From: Pontederia crassipes
Taxonomy: Eukaryota; Streptophyta; Magnoliopsida; Commelinales; Pontederiaceae
NCBI GenBank assembly: GCA_030549335.1
Contig: CM060195.1
Coordinates: 10,259,501 to 10,323,500 of the forward strand
Direction of reading: 5' to 3'
Length of the DNA: 64,000 bases
A program made the translations under genes and the position numbers. Shown in pieces: positions 9,213 to 21,461 of this stretch (position 1 is the stretch's first letter; each line of letters starts with the position of its first letter). The notes beneath the pieces were generated by a model. It was not told the origin of the DNA and did no database searches. It was given only the letters and a program-made list of their open reading frames with translations.

Positions 9213-11829
9213 TGATCACTAGCTAATCAATATAGTCTTTTATCCCATTTTAGATGCATTTCACCACTATCCAGCCCCTAAATTGCCCAACTTTTGGCCT
9301 ATTATGTTTGGAATGCATGGATTATGATAACTAGTTATCTTCTTCATTTTATACTTAATTCCATGTGCATAGAGGTTCTGAAATGTCAAAATCCATATAA
9401 TTCTATTCTGTGCCAAGTTATCATTTTTAGGACAAGTTTCACTCCCATATGCCAAGTTATCATTATTTTGAGTGAACTGATTTTCAACGATTTTCTTGCC
9501 CTAAATCCATTACTATCATGAATGAATCATATTTAGATGATCATATCTCAACTTGTGCAAAATTATAAATCCATTTGAACAAGTTATCATTTTCCAATGC
9601 CAAGTTATCGTTAAAGGGCAAAACTATCATTTCGACATACAAAACTATCAAATCTACACAAAAGCCTTAGGAAATTATTATATTATTGTTCTAACTCATT
9701 GCTGTTCAAATTTGATCACATTTGGATAACCACAACCAAAGTTATGACAAGTTATCATTTTTAAGGCAATCAAGTTATCATTTTTGGCACCCAAGTTATC
9801 ACTCTTATGAAATCTTATCCATATTTGATTTCTGACATCATTCACTTATCATCCTAATCCATTTGATGTCTTCAATGCTTGAACCATCCATATTTGATCA
9901 TTTTCCAAGATTTATGCAAAGTTATCATTCCGGATTCTCAAACTTATCATTTTAATTACTGATTTCACATCTTCATAACACCAGATTTTATTTGATATTT
10001 GAGCTGACCCTGGTGACTTTCCTTATCCTTATTTGTTCATTTTCTATTTGAGGACTTTGATGCTTGGTGTTCTATCTCTTCAAGCAGGGAAAAATATGTT
10101 GCAAAAGGTTGAAAAAGCAAGGGGGACCACCTACTTTTTGCTGTCCAAAAAACTGTCACCTGAGATATTTTCTGTCCAGAGGACACTTGGCACAATCAAG
10201 ACATAGGGGAACACTTTGATGCTGATCTAAGGGTGGAGGAAAGGCAGATATAAGCTGAGAACCCTAGGAAATCAGAGGGAGGTCGGCCATTATAGGGGGG
10301 AGCAGATTGGAGCAAGGATTCATGCTGGAGAGGAACTGTTCTTAAGCTGAAGAAGCTAATTTCTGTCAACAGATCTGATTCCAGGATGGATAGCTTCTAT
10401 TCTTCACTCTATTTTGTATCTATGTTTGTAACTATGAGGAGCTAAACTCCATGTCCCCTAGGATAGAGTAGTAGACAAGACTGAATTCCTACATTGATAT
10501 CAAACCTGATTTCTTATTTTCTATTTCATATGAACCTGATTTTGTCTTTGTAAGGTCCTTATTGCATCTACAACTGAGAAGTTGTCATTTGACCTAATCT
10601 TATTCAGAAATGAATCAAGAATCAATGCCAAATGTTCAGGTTCTAATCCAATTGAGATTGTTGATTTCTTGAAAATCTGATTTCTATTTTTCCCGATTTC
10701 TGAACTTTCCAATTTCTGATTTTTTGAGTTGTCTAAATCTGATTGTCATTGGCAACTGAATTAATTGAACAATTGAGAGGTTATCATATATCTCAATCTT
10801 GTTCAGTAATGAATTAAGAAACTTTGACAATCCTATGATTCAATTCTGTAATTACCATTTGCTTTTCTGATTTTTATGAGTTGCTGAGTTCTGATTTTCT
10901 GAAATTCCTAAAATCTGATTGCCATTGTTAAGCCCCACTTTAATCCACCATTGAGAGATGGTTTTAAGGCCTTCCTTGAGATTCAGAGATGAGCCAAGGA
11001 GTAATGACAATTTCTGATTTCCCAAACTTGAGATTCTATGCATATTGGTTCCAATTATCTAATATTAAGTGTGGACTTCATTTTTAATTGCAGCTGAGAG
11101 GTTGAATCAAAGTCCTCTTGTAGTTTAGAGATAAACCAAGGAACACTAGCATTAATATTGGATTTATTTCATCCATGTTTAGTTGATTGAAGCATTCCCT
11201 TCATTTTCAAAGTGCAATTTAGAAGTTATCATTTCAGATTTTATTGAATTGCCAAAAAATCAGCAAAGTGACTTGGATTGAACATAATGATAACTTGATT
11301 TTCATTGGGGATCCTCTTCTAATTCAACTTGGCTAACAATTATATGACAATATATTGTTTAGTTATGGTCTAATTGAGCTATGAAAATAGCCATATTGAA
11401 GGTTGAATTAGATTTGACTACAAAGTGATAACTTGTCCATTTCCATCCATAATTAAATTAGATGAACCCCAATTCCTAGGAGGACCTTCCTCGTTGATAG
11501 ATAAACCCTTTTAGCCTTTAGATTAGCATTTACAATTCAGTTTAGATAACTTTTCAAAAATCCCAAATCAATTATCATTTTAGCCCTTTTTAGAAATCGG
11601 TTTTAACTTTCTTTCAAATTCTTGGATTTTTAACTTTAGATAAGGCTAATCTAGATTTTTTAGAGAGTCTTGGACTTCAAATCACTGTGGAAACGACATT
11701 TGGGTAACTACAATTGACCTGTACACTTGCAGTAGAGAGTGAGTTAGGGAGTTGAAACAAAAATTGAAAAAATTGACTTTTGACCCAAAAATCAGCAAGT
11801 TATCACTAAACCCCCCAATTTCACTATCA
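9213..11829 (+). repeat. 3' LTR of element A, also left boundary of B
   Basis: This LTR starts TGATCACTAGC after a polypurine tract and ends TTTCACTATCA; it is 2617 bases. Over the shared parts it is nearly identical to the 5' LTR of A and clearly more diverged from the LTR at 21462-24062. It therefore belongs to A, and B has lost its own 5' LTR. It carries nine GTTATC-type motifs between 9413 and 9950, a TATA-like site at 10249, the conserved GGAGCTAAACTCC palindrome-like box near 10439, and four roughly 170-bp modules (about 10560, 10755, 10925, 11085). The next base, 11830, is already inside gag. Confidence 0.92.
10249..10254 (+). promoter_or_regulatory. Putative LTR TATA box
   Basis: TATAAG in the context GCAGATATAAGCTGAG lies at the position where every LTR of this family has a TATA-like site, about 190 bases before the GGAGCTAAACTCC box. 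Confidence 0.5.
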
Positions 11830-13162
11830 GTCCATTTCAACAATACATCCATGGATGCTGTCTACATGAGGTTATTCCCATTCTCACTCAAGGACAAGGT
11901 CAAGACTTGGTACAAGGTCCTCAAACCAGAAGAGATGGCTACTTGGAAATCTATTATTCAATTGTTTCTAGCTGAATTATTCCCACCTAGCAAAACTAAA
12001 AACTATAGAGATCAGATTGTGAGGTTCTACCAATTGGATCAAGAGAATATTTGTTATGCATGGCAAAGACTCCAAGGCTTGCTGAGGGCATGCCCACATC
12101 ATGGCTTTGAGAAATGGCAACTTGTCAACTATTTTCACAAAGGATTTAATTACCCCGGCAAGGTTGCATTGGATACAGCTGCAGGAGGGATATTTGCATC
12201 AAGAAACATTGATGAAGCCTACCAATTGATTGAGAACATGGTCAAGAACCACCATTTCCTTACACATGACAGGACAAGAAGGCCATCCAATGAAAATCAA
12301 GTTAATGACATTGTTGTCCAGAATGAAGAAGGATTGAAAAAGGCATTGGAGAACCTGAATTTGTCCACTAATGTAGGAAGGTCTTCAAATCAGGAGTCAA
12401 GGTGTGATGAATGTGGAAACCAAGGCCATGTCACTGAGTGTTGCAACTTGATAATGCAGCAATATGAGCAATCCATAGATCAAGTCAATGCTGTGGGGAA
12501 TTATGGAGTCAAGCCACCTACTGAATTTTATACTCCAGAGAATAGGAACCATCCCTACCCCTCCTACAACGCCAATAACTATCAAGGGCAACCTATGAAG
12601 AATTCTAATTGGCAACCAAAGATTTTTCCAAGGAATCAACCTCCACCATACCAGCCTCCACAAGTTCAAGTGCAAAGACCTCCTTTTGAGCAACCACCAC
12701 CAACTTAACCTTCCCAATTCTCAAAAATAGAGGAGATGCCAACAAATTCTGAAGAAACTAGGCAATCAGGAGGAGGCAATTTTGAAAATTAATTCTAGAC
12801 TTGATACTATTGAGAACCAAGTTCCTCAGCAACCTAGAACCTCAGCTAGACCTCCCACATTCTTCCCTGGACAACCTGTATTGAACCCAAAGAGCAAGTC
12901 CTAGCTGTCTAGCTCAGGAGTGGGAAAATTATAGAAGAACCAATGAGGAATGTTGAGGGAAATCCAGCTGAAGTCAGCACAAGTTTAGGGCCTGCAGAAA
13001 AATCAAATGAGGGGGCTGTCTTGGAAAATCAGAATCAACATCCTCAAGGTGAAGTTAGGGCTAGAATTTTTGACAAGGTGCCTTTCCCTCAAAGGCTAAT
13101 CAAGGCAAGGCAGGACCAACAATATGGAAGATTTATTGAAATCCTGAAGAAGTTGTATATAA
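11830..13162 (+). pseudogene. gag: gag of element B, N-terminus deleted
   Basis: Gag begins in mid-protein with SVHFNNTSMDAVYMRLFPFS directly after an LTR end. Compared with A, about 510 bases (primer site, leader and the first part of gag) are missing. The capsid part matches A closely, and a CCHC knuckle, CDECGNQGHVTECC, lies near 12403-12444. A TAA at 12706-12708 stops the main frame in the proline-rich linker. Frame changes follow, and the pre-protease segment resumes at 12943 with VPFPQRLIKARQDQQYGRF. Another frame shift at about 13165 precedes protease. Confidence 0.87.
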
Positions 13163-14074
13163 ATGTGCCATTTGTATACCAAGAAGAGAAGAATTATGGA
13201 ACATGAAACCATTGCCTTGACTGAGGAAGCCTCTGCAATCATTCAAAATAAATTGCCACCCAAGTTGAAAGATCCAGGAAGCTTCTCCATACCTTGTGAA
13301 ATTGGAAATCGGAAGATTCAAAGGGCAATGTGTGATTTGGGTGCATCAGTGAGTGTCATACCCCTTTCACTTTGTAGGAAACTTGAAGTTGGAGACTTGA
13401 AGCCTACAAACATGTCTCTACTGCTGGCAAATAGATCCATCAAGTACCCACATGGAATCATTGAGGACATACCCCTCAAAGTTGGCAAATTTTACATACC
13501 AGTAGACTTTGTGGTACTTGACATGGATGAGGACTTGAATGCCCCTATTCTTCTAGGGAGACCCTTCTTAGCCACTGCTAGGACTGTCATTGATGTCAAG
13601 GAGGGCAGATTGACATTTCAAATTGGAGAGGACAAGATAGAATTTAATTTGGCCCAAGTTATCAGTAGGCCAAATTTTCAAGAAAATGACTTTGAAGAGG
13701 GGCAGCTAGATCAAGTTGTTCAGCAAGTTTCTGCCATAATTCCCATTGAAGATCCATTACAAAGGTGCCTAATGTTTGATCATTTGAAGGAACTAGAGAA
13801 TCCAGAGGCTAAGGCATACAAATCAGTGCTGAATTCTTCAAAATCAGTGGAAAAATCAGAAACTCAGAATGAAGTGTACCAGGTTATCACTACTGAGCTT
13901 CAACCTGATTCAACCCAAGAAAATCCCTCTAAGTTGGAGCTCAAGCCTCTCCCTAGCAACCTGAAGTATAAATTCTTGGGAGAGAATTCAACATTTCCTA
14001 TTATTATCAATGTCAATTTGCCTAAAAATCAAGTTGAAGAGTTGCTAAAAAAACTAAGGCTTACAAGGAGGTAA
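13163..14074 (+). pseudogene. Protease and pol linker of element B
   Basis: This is the best-preserved aspartic protease in the window, uninterrupted over about 300 codons. It has CDLGASVSVIPLSLCRKLEV with the DLGA active-site variant of this lineage, VGKFYIPVDFVVLDMDEDL, and NAPILLGRPFLATART. The linker to RT includes CLMFDHLKELENPEAKAYKS and LELKPLPSNLKYKFLGENST. The left end is a frame change from gag, not a natural start. Presence of Asp-Leu-Gly-Ala without stops suggests this copy decayed later than A. Confidence 0.87.
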
Positions 14075-15287
14075 TTGGCTATTCTATTGATGACATTAAG
14101 GGTATCAATCCCTCAATTTGCATGCATAGGATCCCCATGGAGGACAGTTAACATCCCTCCATTGAATGCCAAAGAAGAGTAATCCAATTATGAAAGAAGT
14201 TGTCAAAAAGGAAGTGTTAAAGTTGCTTAATGCTGGGACTATTTATTCCATTTCAGATAGTGAATGGGTCAGCCCTGTCCAAGTGGTGCCAAAGAAAGGA
14301 GGGATTACAATAGTGAAATCAGATACAAATGAATTGATACCCACCAGGACAGTCACGGGATGGAGGATGTGCATTGATTTCAGAAAATTGAACAAGGCAA
14401 CTAGGAAGGACCACTTCCCACTTCCTTTCATTGATCAAATGTTGGAAAGATTGGCAAGACACTCTCACTTTTGTTATTTGGATGGTTATTTAGGTTCTCT
14501 ACAGATCCCCATCCATCCATAAGACCAACATAAGACTACCTTCACTTGTCCATACGGGACATTTGAATATAGGAGGATGCCATTTGGATTGTGCAATGCC
14601 CCTGCCATATTTCAGATTTCATTGAGGACATTATGGAGGTGTTTATGGATGACTTTTCAGTTTATGGGATTCCTTTGAGGCCTGTTTAGAAAATTTGACA
14701 AAAGTACTACAAAGGTGCAGGGAATCAAATCTAATTCTGAATTGGGAGAAATGTCATTTCATGGTCTAGGAAGGGGTTGTTCTAGGACACATTGTGTCTA
14801 GTAGAGGAATTGAAATGGAGAAGGCAAAGATTGAGGCAATTGAGAAGTTCCCACCCCCAAAGAATGTCAAGGCAGTTAGGAGCTTTTTGGGGCATGCAGG
14901 CTTCTACAGGAGGTTTATAAAAAACTTCTCAATGATAACCAGGCCTCTTACCAAGCTGCTGACCAAAGATGTGGAGTTCAATTTTGATGAAGATTGCTTG
15001 AAGGCCTTTAACCAATTAAAGGAAGCCCTCACTTCAGCCCCCATAGTGCAGCCACCAGATTGGGCATTGCCCTTTGAAATCATGTGTGATGCATCAGATC
15101 AGCTGTAGGGGTTGTGCTGGGGCAAACAAAGGAGAAGAAGCACTATGTTATATGTTATGCTAGCAAGACATTGGATGAAGCCCAAGTCAACTATGCCACC
15201 ACTGAAAAGGAATTGTTGGCTGTTGTGTTTGCCTTTGACAAATTCAAATCTTATTTGATTGGATCCAAAGTAATTGTCTTCACTGAT
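14075..15287 (+). pseudogene. pol: Reverse transcriptase and start of RNase H, element B
   Basis: RT would copy element RNA into DNA. The fingers read MCIDFRKLNKATRKDHFPLP and FIDQMLERLARHSHFCYLDG; a TAA at 14520-14522 follows IPIHP. The region TFTCPYGTFEYRRMPFGLCN follows, then a deletion of roughly eight codons. The catalytic motif FMDD is at about 14642-14653 and FLGHAGFYRRFIKNFSMI near 14880. RNase H starts with LPFEIMCDAS (about 15067), then a frameshift. It stops at KVIVFTD at 15287, where solo LTR S2 is inserted. FMDDFSVYG and the protease type place it in the Athila lineage. Confidence 0.87.
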
Positions 15288-18200
15288 TGATCACTAGCTG
15301 ATCACTATAAGTTTCTAACTCATTTTACATGCATTTCATTCATATCGAGTCCCACTTTTGCCTATATTTGGGCCAATTATACTTGGAATGCATACATTGT
15401 GATAACTAGTTGATATTTCTCATTTCATACTTATTTCCATGTGCATAGAGGTTCTGAAATGTCAAAATCCATTAATATTTAAATTCCATGCCAAGTTATC
15501 ATTTTGAGGACAAGTTATCATTCTTAAGTGTCAAGTTATCATTTTGAGGACAAGTTATCATTCTTAAGTGTCAAGTTATCATTATTTTGAGTGAACTGAT
15601 TTTCAATGGTTTTCTTGCCCAAAATCCATCATTATCATGTATAAATCATATTTGGATAGTCACATCTTAACTTGTGCAAAGTTTTAAATCCATTTGAACA
15701 AGTTATCATTTTTCCTTTGCCAAGTTATCGTTAAAGGGCAATTCCATCATTTTGACATGCAAAACCATTAATTCTGCACAGGGACCTTAAGCAATCATCT
15801 TATTATTGTTCTAACTCATTGCTGGTCAAATTTCATCACATTTGGATAACCACAACTCAAGTTATCACAAGTTATCATTTTTAAGTCATATAAGTTATCA
15901 TTTTTGGGAACCCAAGTTATCACTTCTTAGGAATCTCGTTCATATTTGATTTCTGACTGCACTCACTTGTTACCCTAGTCCATTTGATGCTTCTAATGCT
16001 TTGAATCACTTGCATTTGAATAATTTCCATGATTTATGACAAGTTATCATAAAGTTTTCATATAGATTTTCATTCCTACACAACACATAATCCCATTTGA
16101 TATTTGAACTAGTTACCAGCATCATCTTGATCTTTGTTTGTCAAAACACCATTCAAGGGCTTTGATGCTTGCTGTTTTGGGATTTGTAGCAGGAAGAAAG
16201 GTGGCCAAAAAGTGGAAAAAGTAGGGGGGACCATCTACTTTTTCCTGCACAAAAGGGAATCTGCAGCTGTGAATTCAGTCCAGGGACAGGTGGATGCAAT
16301 CAAAGGATAAAGAACATTCTGATGCTGATCCTAGGGTGGAGAGGAGTCATATAAAAGGTGGAATTTCTGGAGGAGGAAAAGGGGGGCTGGTCATTCAGGG
16401 TTTGGAGGAGGAAAGGAGCTGCTGCTGCTGGACCTGTTGCTGCTGGCCGAGAGTCTTCAAGCATCAATATAATTTGTATATGTTTCTCCTTCCAACTGAT
16501 GTTAAGCTTTGTAATTATGAGGAGCTAAACTCCATTTCTTCTAGGATAGGATAGTAGTTTAGATTAGTTTTGGATGGATATGAACTGGTTTATAATCCTG
16601 CACTGAAATTAATCCTGATTTCAAATTTCAGAAATGTTCTACATTGATTTATGCTATGTTGTTATTAGATCCATGTGTAATTGATGACTGAGAAGTCTTA
16701 TTTGATCTAAACATCTTTCAGGAATGAATTATGAGATAATATCAGATTTCTGGATTTAATTTTATTGCAAACTTGATTTCTGAACTCTGATTTTCTAGTT
16801 TCCTGAATTTTTGAATCTGAATCTGATTTCTGTGGGTGTTGAATCTATTCTTCACTCACAATATGATTAATTGAGTCCTTGGAAAGTTGCTATTGTTCAT
16901 ATCTTGTTCAGGAATGAATCTAGATGTTTGGATAATCATTTGACTCAAATCAGATTGTTCCACTGATTTCTGAAATGAAAACTTGAATTATGATTTTTCT
17001 GATTTCTTATTGAAATCTATTTTACCAATTGAGTCCCCTGATTTCTTCCAATCACTGAAAAGTGAACTTTATGGATGTCTTACAGTCTAAAGATGGGTCA
17101 AGAATCAGTTCGTAAATCAGATTTCCATTGATTTAAAATTTTGATTTCTGAAATACTGATTTCCTGGTTTCTGGTATTCTGAATTCCCTGAACCTGAATT
17201 TTTTTGAATGGTTGAATATGTTTGTCATTAAGGATCGGATTAATTGAATAGATGAGAAGCTAGTATTTATTCTAATCTTATTCAGAAATGTATTAAGATG
17301 TTTGACAACTTAAGGGTCAATTCTGTTTTTCTAGAATCTGATTTCTGAATTTATTCAGAAATCTGTTCTTCTGATTTTTCTTCTAGTTAGAATTTGATTT
17401 GCCAAGTGAGCATCCTTATTTCATCAAATCATCGAGAGTTTTTGTACTATGGGAATCTCTTGCACTCCAGAGATGGATCAAGAGGCATTTGGCAAGCCTG
17501 AATTCTAAGGGTCTTGTTGGTGATTTTTCTGAATTGCAGAATCCTATTTTCTGGTTTCTATTTAAATTCTAATTTCCATTGTTAAGCCTCAACTTAATCC
17601 ATTGCTGAAAAGTAGTCATTAGGTCATCCTTGAGATCTAGAGGTAGGCCAAGGAGCAATGGCAATTGTGAATTCCTATGGTTATATGCTTTGCACTTCTA
17701 ATTGAGTTGTGTTTGTGTGGATTTCATTTATTTTGCAACCGAGAGGTTGAATTTAAATCCTCCTAGAATTCAGAGATGAATCAAGGAGCACAAGCACCAT
17801 ATTTGAGTAGATTTTATCCTGGGTTGATTGATTGGAATGATTCCATCTTGTTATGATTGCAATTGCAAGTTATCATTGCAGAATTTCTTTAAATTGTCAA
17901 AATCAGCAATGAACTCCCCATTGAGCTGAATGATAACTTTATTTTCAGTGAGGACCCTTTATTGATTCAATCTATCTAACAACTATATGACATTATGTTG
18001 CTTAGTTAGATGCCAATTGAGTTGTGGGAACAGCCATTTTCATGATTGAATCAAAGTTGGACATTTAATGATAATTTGATCCATTCCATTCGTAATTAAT
18101 TTAGATGAAGCCCAAATCCTAGAAAAACCTTCCTCATTGTTAGTTAAACCTTTCTAGACATTAATTTAGCATTTATAATTCAGTTTTGCAAACATTTTCA

Positions 18201-18470
18201 AAATCCCAAAATCTATTATCATTCTGCACTTGTTAAAAAACTATTTTCGCTTCCAATTAAAAATCTATTTTTACCACCTTACTTAGGATTAATCTAAACT
18301 ATTTTTAGGTAGTTTAGGACTTCAAATCTTTGTGGATACGACAACCTGAGTCTACTATAATTTACCTGTGCTCTTGCAGCTAGTGAGTTGGGAGATCAAA
18401 AATTTTAAAAAAAATTGACCTTTTCTTTAATTTCAGCAAGTTATCACTACTCGATCCCAAATATCACTAT
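15288..18470 (+). repeat. Solo LTR S2 inside RNase H of element B
   Basis: This starts TGATCACTAGCTGATCACT and ends CAAATATCACTAT, 3183 bases. Left flank CTGAT and right flank TCACCAG fit a target CTGATCACCAG within the RNase H motif TDHQ. The expected final CA of the LTR and the first four bases of the duplicated CTGAT (six bases, CACTGA) are missing at the right end. It has seven roughly 170-bp modules between about 16680 and 17810 and a clear TATAAAAG. RNase H coding continues at 18471 with [20 protein letters not shown], which proves the insertion point. Confidence 0.92.
16350..16357 (+). promoter_or_regulatory. Putative TATA box of S2
   Basis: TATAAAAG in the context GTCATATAAAAGGTGG is a near-consensus plant TATA box at the conserved LTR position, shortly before the GGAGCTAAACTCC box near 16520. 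Confidence 0.6.
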
Positions 18471-19983
18471 TCACCAGACAGTAAGGCACCTGATCAATAA
18501 GAAGGAATCCAAGCCAAGGCTCATAAGATGGATCTTATTGCTACAAGAATTTGTTGTTGAAATCAGGGATAAAAGAGGGACAGAAAACTTAGTTGCTGAC
18601 CATTTATCAAGGATGGAAGGAGTTCAGGATTCTAATGACTCACTCCCTATCAATGACTCCTTTCCTGATGACTTTTTGATGGCAATATCAGCTGCCCCTA
18701 CTCCTTGGTATGCTGATATTGTTAACTACTTGGCATGTGGGATTATTTCTTCTGACTTCTCCTATCAACAGAAGAAAAAGTTCTTCCATGACTTGAAGGA
18801 TTTCTATTGGGATGACCCTCTTTTATTCAAAAAGTCCCCTGATGGCATTTTCAAGAGATGTGTACGAGAAGCTGAATTCCAATCAATTTTGTATGAATGC
18901 CACTCATCTCCATATGGTGGACATGGAGCCACTCAAAAGACTACTGCGAAGGTGCTACAATCTGGTTTCTATTGGCCTTCTTTGTTCAAAGATGCATATA
19001 TGTATGTGAAGAGTTGTGATGAATGTCAAAGGGCAGGTTCAATATCAAGTAGGAATGAAATGCCTCAGAATGGGATTTTAGAGGTTGAAATATTTAATGT
19101 TTGGGGCATTGATTACATGGGACCCTTCCCTAGTTCATTTGGATACAAATTTATACTACTTGCAATTGACTATGTATCCAAATGGATAAAGGCAATCCCA
19201 ACTTCAGTTGCTGATTCCATGGCTGTAATCAAGCTTTTCAAGAAGATAATCTTTCCAAGATTTGGCATCCCAAGAGTAGTCATAAGTGATGTAGGCAGCC
19301 ACTTCATTGAAAATTTTTTTGAGAACCTTCTAAACAAATATGGAGTCAAGCACAAGGTGTCAACTGCTTACCATCCTCAAACAAATGGCCAAGTAGAAAT
19401 TTTAAATAGGGAAATCAAGGCCATATTGGAGAAAACAATTTCCTTGACTACGAAGGATTGGAGTTTGAGGCTAAATGAGGCACTATAGGACAGCCTATAA
19501 AACCCTATAGGCACTTCTCCTTACAAATTGGCTTATGGAAAGACATGTCATCTACCAATTGAGTTGAAGCATAAGGCATACTGGGCAGTGAAGACACTCA
19601 ATTTTGATATGCAAGCATGTGAACAAAAGAGGCTTCTACAAATGGATGAAATTAGGCTAAATGCCTACCATAATTTAGAATTCTACAAGGAGAGAACCAA
19701 GAGATGGCATGATAGCAGAATTCTGAAGAAAGAATTCAAGGTTGGAGACTTGGTATTGTTGTTCAATTCAAGGTTGAAACTATTCCCTGAAAAGTTGAAA
19801 TCAAGGTGGAGTGGACCCTTCAAAGTCCACAAAATTTATCCTTATGGAGCTGTGGACCTTCTGAATGATAAAGATAACATATTCACGATCAGTGGACAGA
19901 GGTTGAAGCCATATAATCCCACAGCTCAAGATTCATCTAAGGAGGTGCTGAAATTGCAAGATTTGCCAATTCTACATAGCTGA
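18471..19983 (+). pseudogene. pol: RNase H end and integrase of element B
   Basis: RNase H ends with [14 protein letters not shown]. Integrase follows: zinc-binding HHCC residues in [16 protein letters not shown] and SCDECQRAG, the core Asp in [11 protein letters not shown], the second Asp in [10 protein letters not shown] and the Glu in [12 protein letters not shown], so all catalytic residues are visible. Stops at 19486-19488 (TAG) and 19498-19500 (TAA) interrupt the end of the core. The C-terminal part ([20 protein letters not shown], then [19 protein letters not shown]) runs to 19983. There is no chromodomain, in keeping with Athila. Confidence 0.9.
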
Positions 19984-21461
19984 ATTCAAGTGGAAAGATG
20001 TCCAGTCTAAGACATTAAAGCAGGGCACTTCTTGGGAGGTAACCCAAGTCATTTTATACTTAACCTTTCTGTTTTACAGGAATAAAGAAGGGAGGAATCA
20101 GATCCATCCACAAATTGATAACTGATATTAACTTTTCATTCATGCTAAAATCATCATATTAATATCTGAATCATCATGCATATCAGTTGTCCCAATCCAT
20201 CTTAGCTGATTTTCAGTGCAGATTTAGTGAATTTCAATGCCTTGCTGGATTGTGCATTCTAAAAATCTGATATTGAATACCCCACTGATATCCCCTACAT
20301 CTTTGCTGGATTGGTTGAAATTCATGAAGAATCGATCACCCTAAGCCCCAGATTGAGATGCAAGAACCATTGGAAGGGATCAAATGCACAAATTCAATCA
20401 ATTTCATACCCTCCCAACCCTCTCGCTTGCCTTAACTTTCATCACTGTGGACAGTGCTGAGACTAGGCTTGGGGGAGGAAACCTGGTGCTTTTCTAACCT
20501 TTACACCATGTTTTCAATTGATTTTAATGTCCATATATCATTTATCACTAGGTTATCAGTAGGTTTTGCAAGTTAACATTAATTTAACCCGGTTATCACA
20601 AGTTATCATTGGTTATTACTAATCGAGTTCAATTCAATTCCTTCATTCATTCTGACTCTAAAATGGGTAAAATACTTCATTATGACAGTTGGTACACTCC
20701 AATACCAAGTCGCCAACTTGGCCATTAGCATTGTTGCTTTAATTGGCTATTCAATTCAGATGCATTTGAATCAATTTTCAACTGAAAAATTTTCCTTTTG
20801 TGGGTAACACTAGCTGACATTCATGGATTGAATTGATAATATTAGATGTCTAGAAGGGAGTCAAGGTTCTTGCTACCGTGTTAAATAGGAAAACTTGACT
20901 TTTTGGACAAAGGGATCTCAACTATACTTGAGTTTGAACTATTGCTCTCTTCATGAACATGATAGAAAAAAAAAGAAAAATGGAGAAAAGAAAAAGTGAA
21001 AAGTTGCATTTTGCATTGCATTGCATACATGAATAAAGAAAGTGAAATTCCAAAAGGGAACCTCTCCTGAATAAAGCCAGGATTTTTATCCTGTGATCAG
21101 CATGAATAAAAATCAAGTGTCAAACCTGTTTACTTGCATTTCATGAATAAAAGTCAGGTGTTAAACCTATTTAAGCAATGAAAATCTGTTCATGAAGGGA
21201 TTTTTAGTTCAACCTTGTAGTAAAGTTGATAATTCCTAAAATTCAAACATGTTATTGCTACTTCTTCCATGGCTTAAATTTGCTTTAGCCTCTATGATTC
21301 CCTAGCTAGAAATTGAGTTTTTGGAGAGAATGAAGTGTTGGCAAAGTGGAAAACTCATTAGACTCAATTCAGCTGACTTTTAATTCATTTGTGGACTTTT
21401 AATTCAAGTTTGTCCTTAATTCCTGAATGTTTTGCTTGAGGACAAGCAAAAGTGGGGAGTT
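19984..21461 (+). other. 3' untranslated region and PPT of element B
   Basis: This is closely similar to 7686-9212 of A. It has the conserved hairpin box (19996-20051), the GTTATC cluster (about 20553-20620), and AATAAA motifs at about 21029, 21068, 21101 and 21143. The perfect pre-PPT hairpin is at 21430-21451, with a short polypurine tract AGTGGGGAGTT at 21451-21461. Compared with A and C the tract has lost GCTAAGCTT. No gene is seen. Confidence 0.75.

Noticed and set aside
9413..9950. Repeated CAAGTTATCATT could suggest a CRISPR-like or satellite array
   Set aside because: Spacing is irregular, units are only 9-13 bases, no spacers of constant length exist, and the block lies inside a defined LTR.
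18415..18480. Possible natural start of a pol protein inside the S2 LTR end
   Set aside because: The first residues are encoded by LTR sequence; the frame simply reads from the solo LTR into RNase H, and D shows the uninterrupted version.
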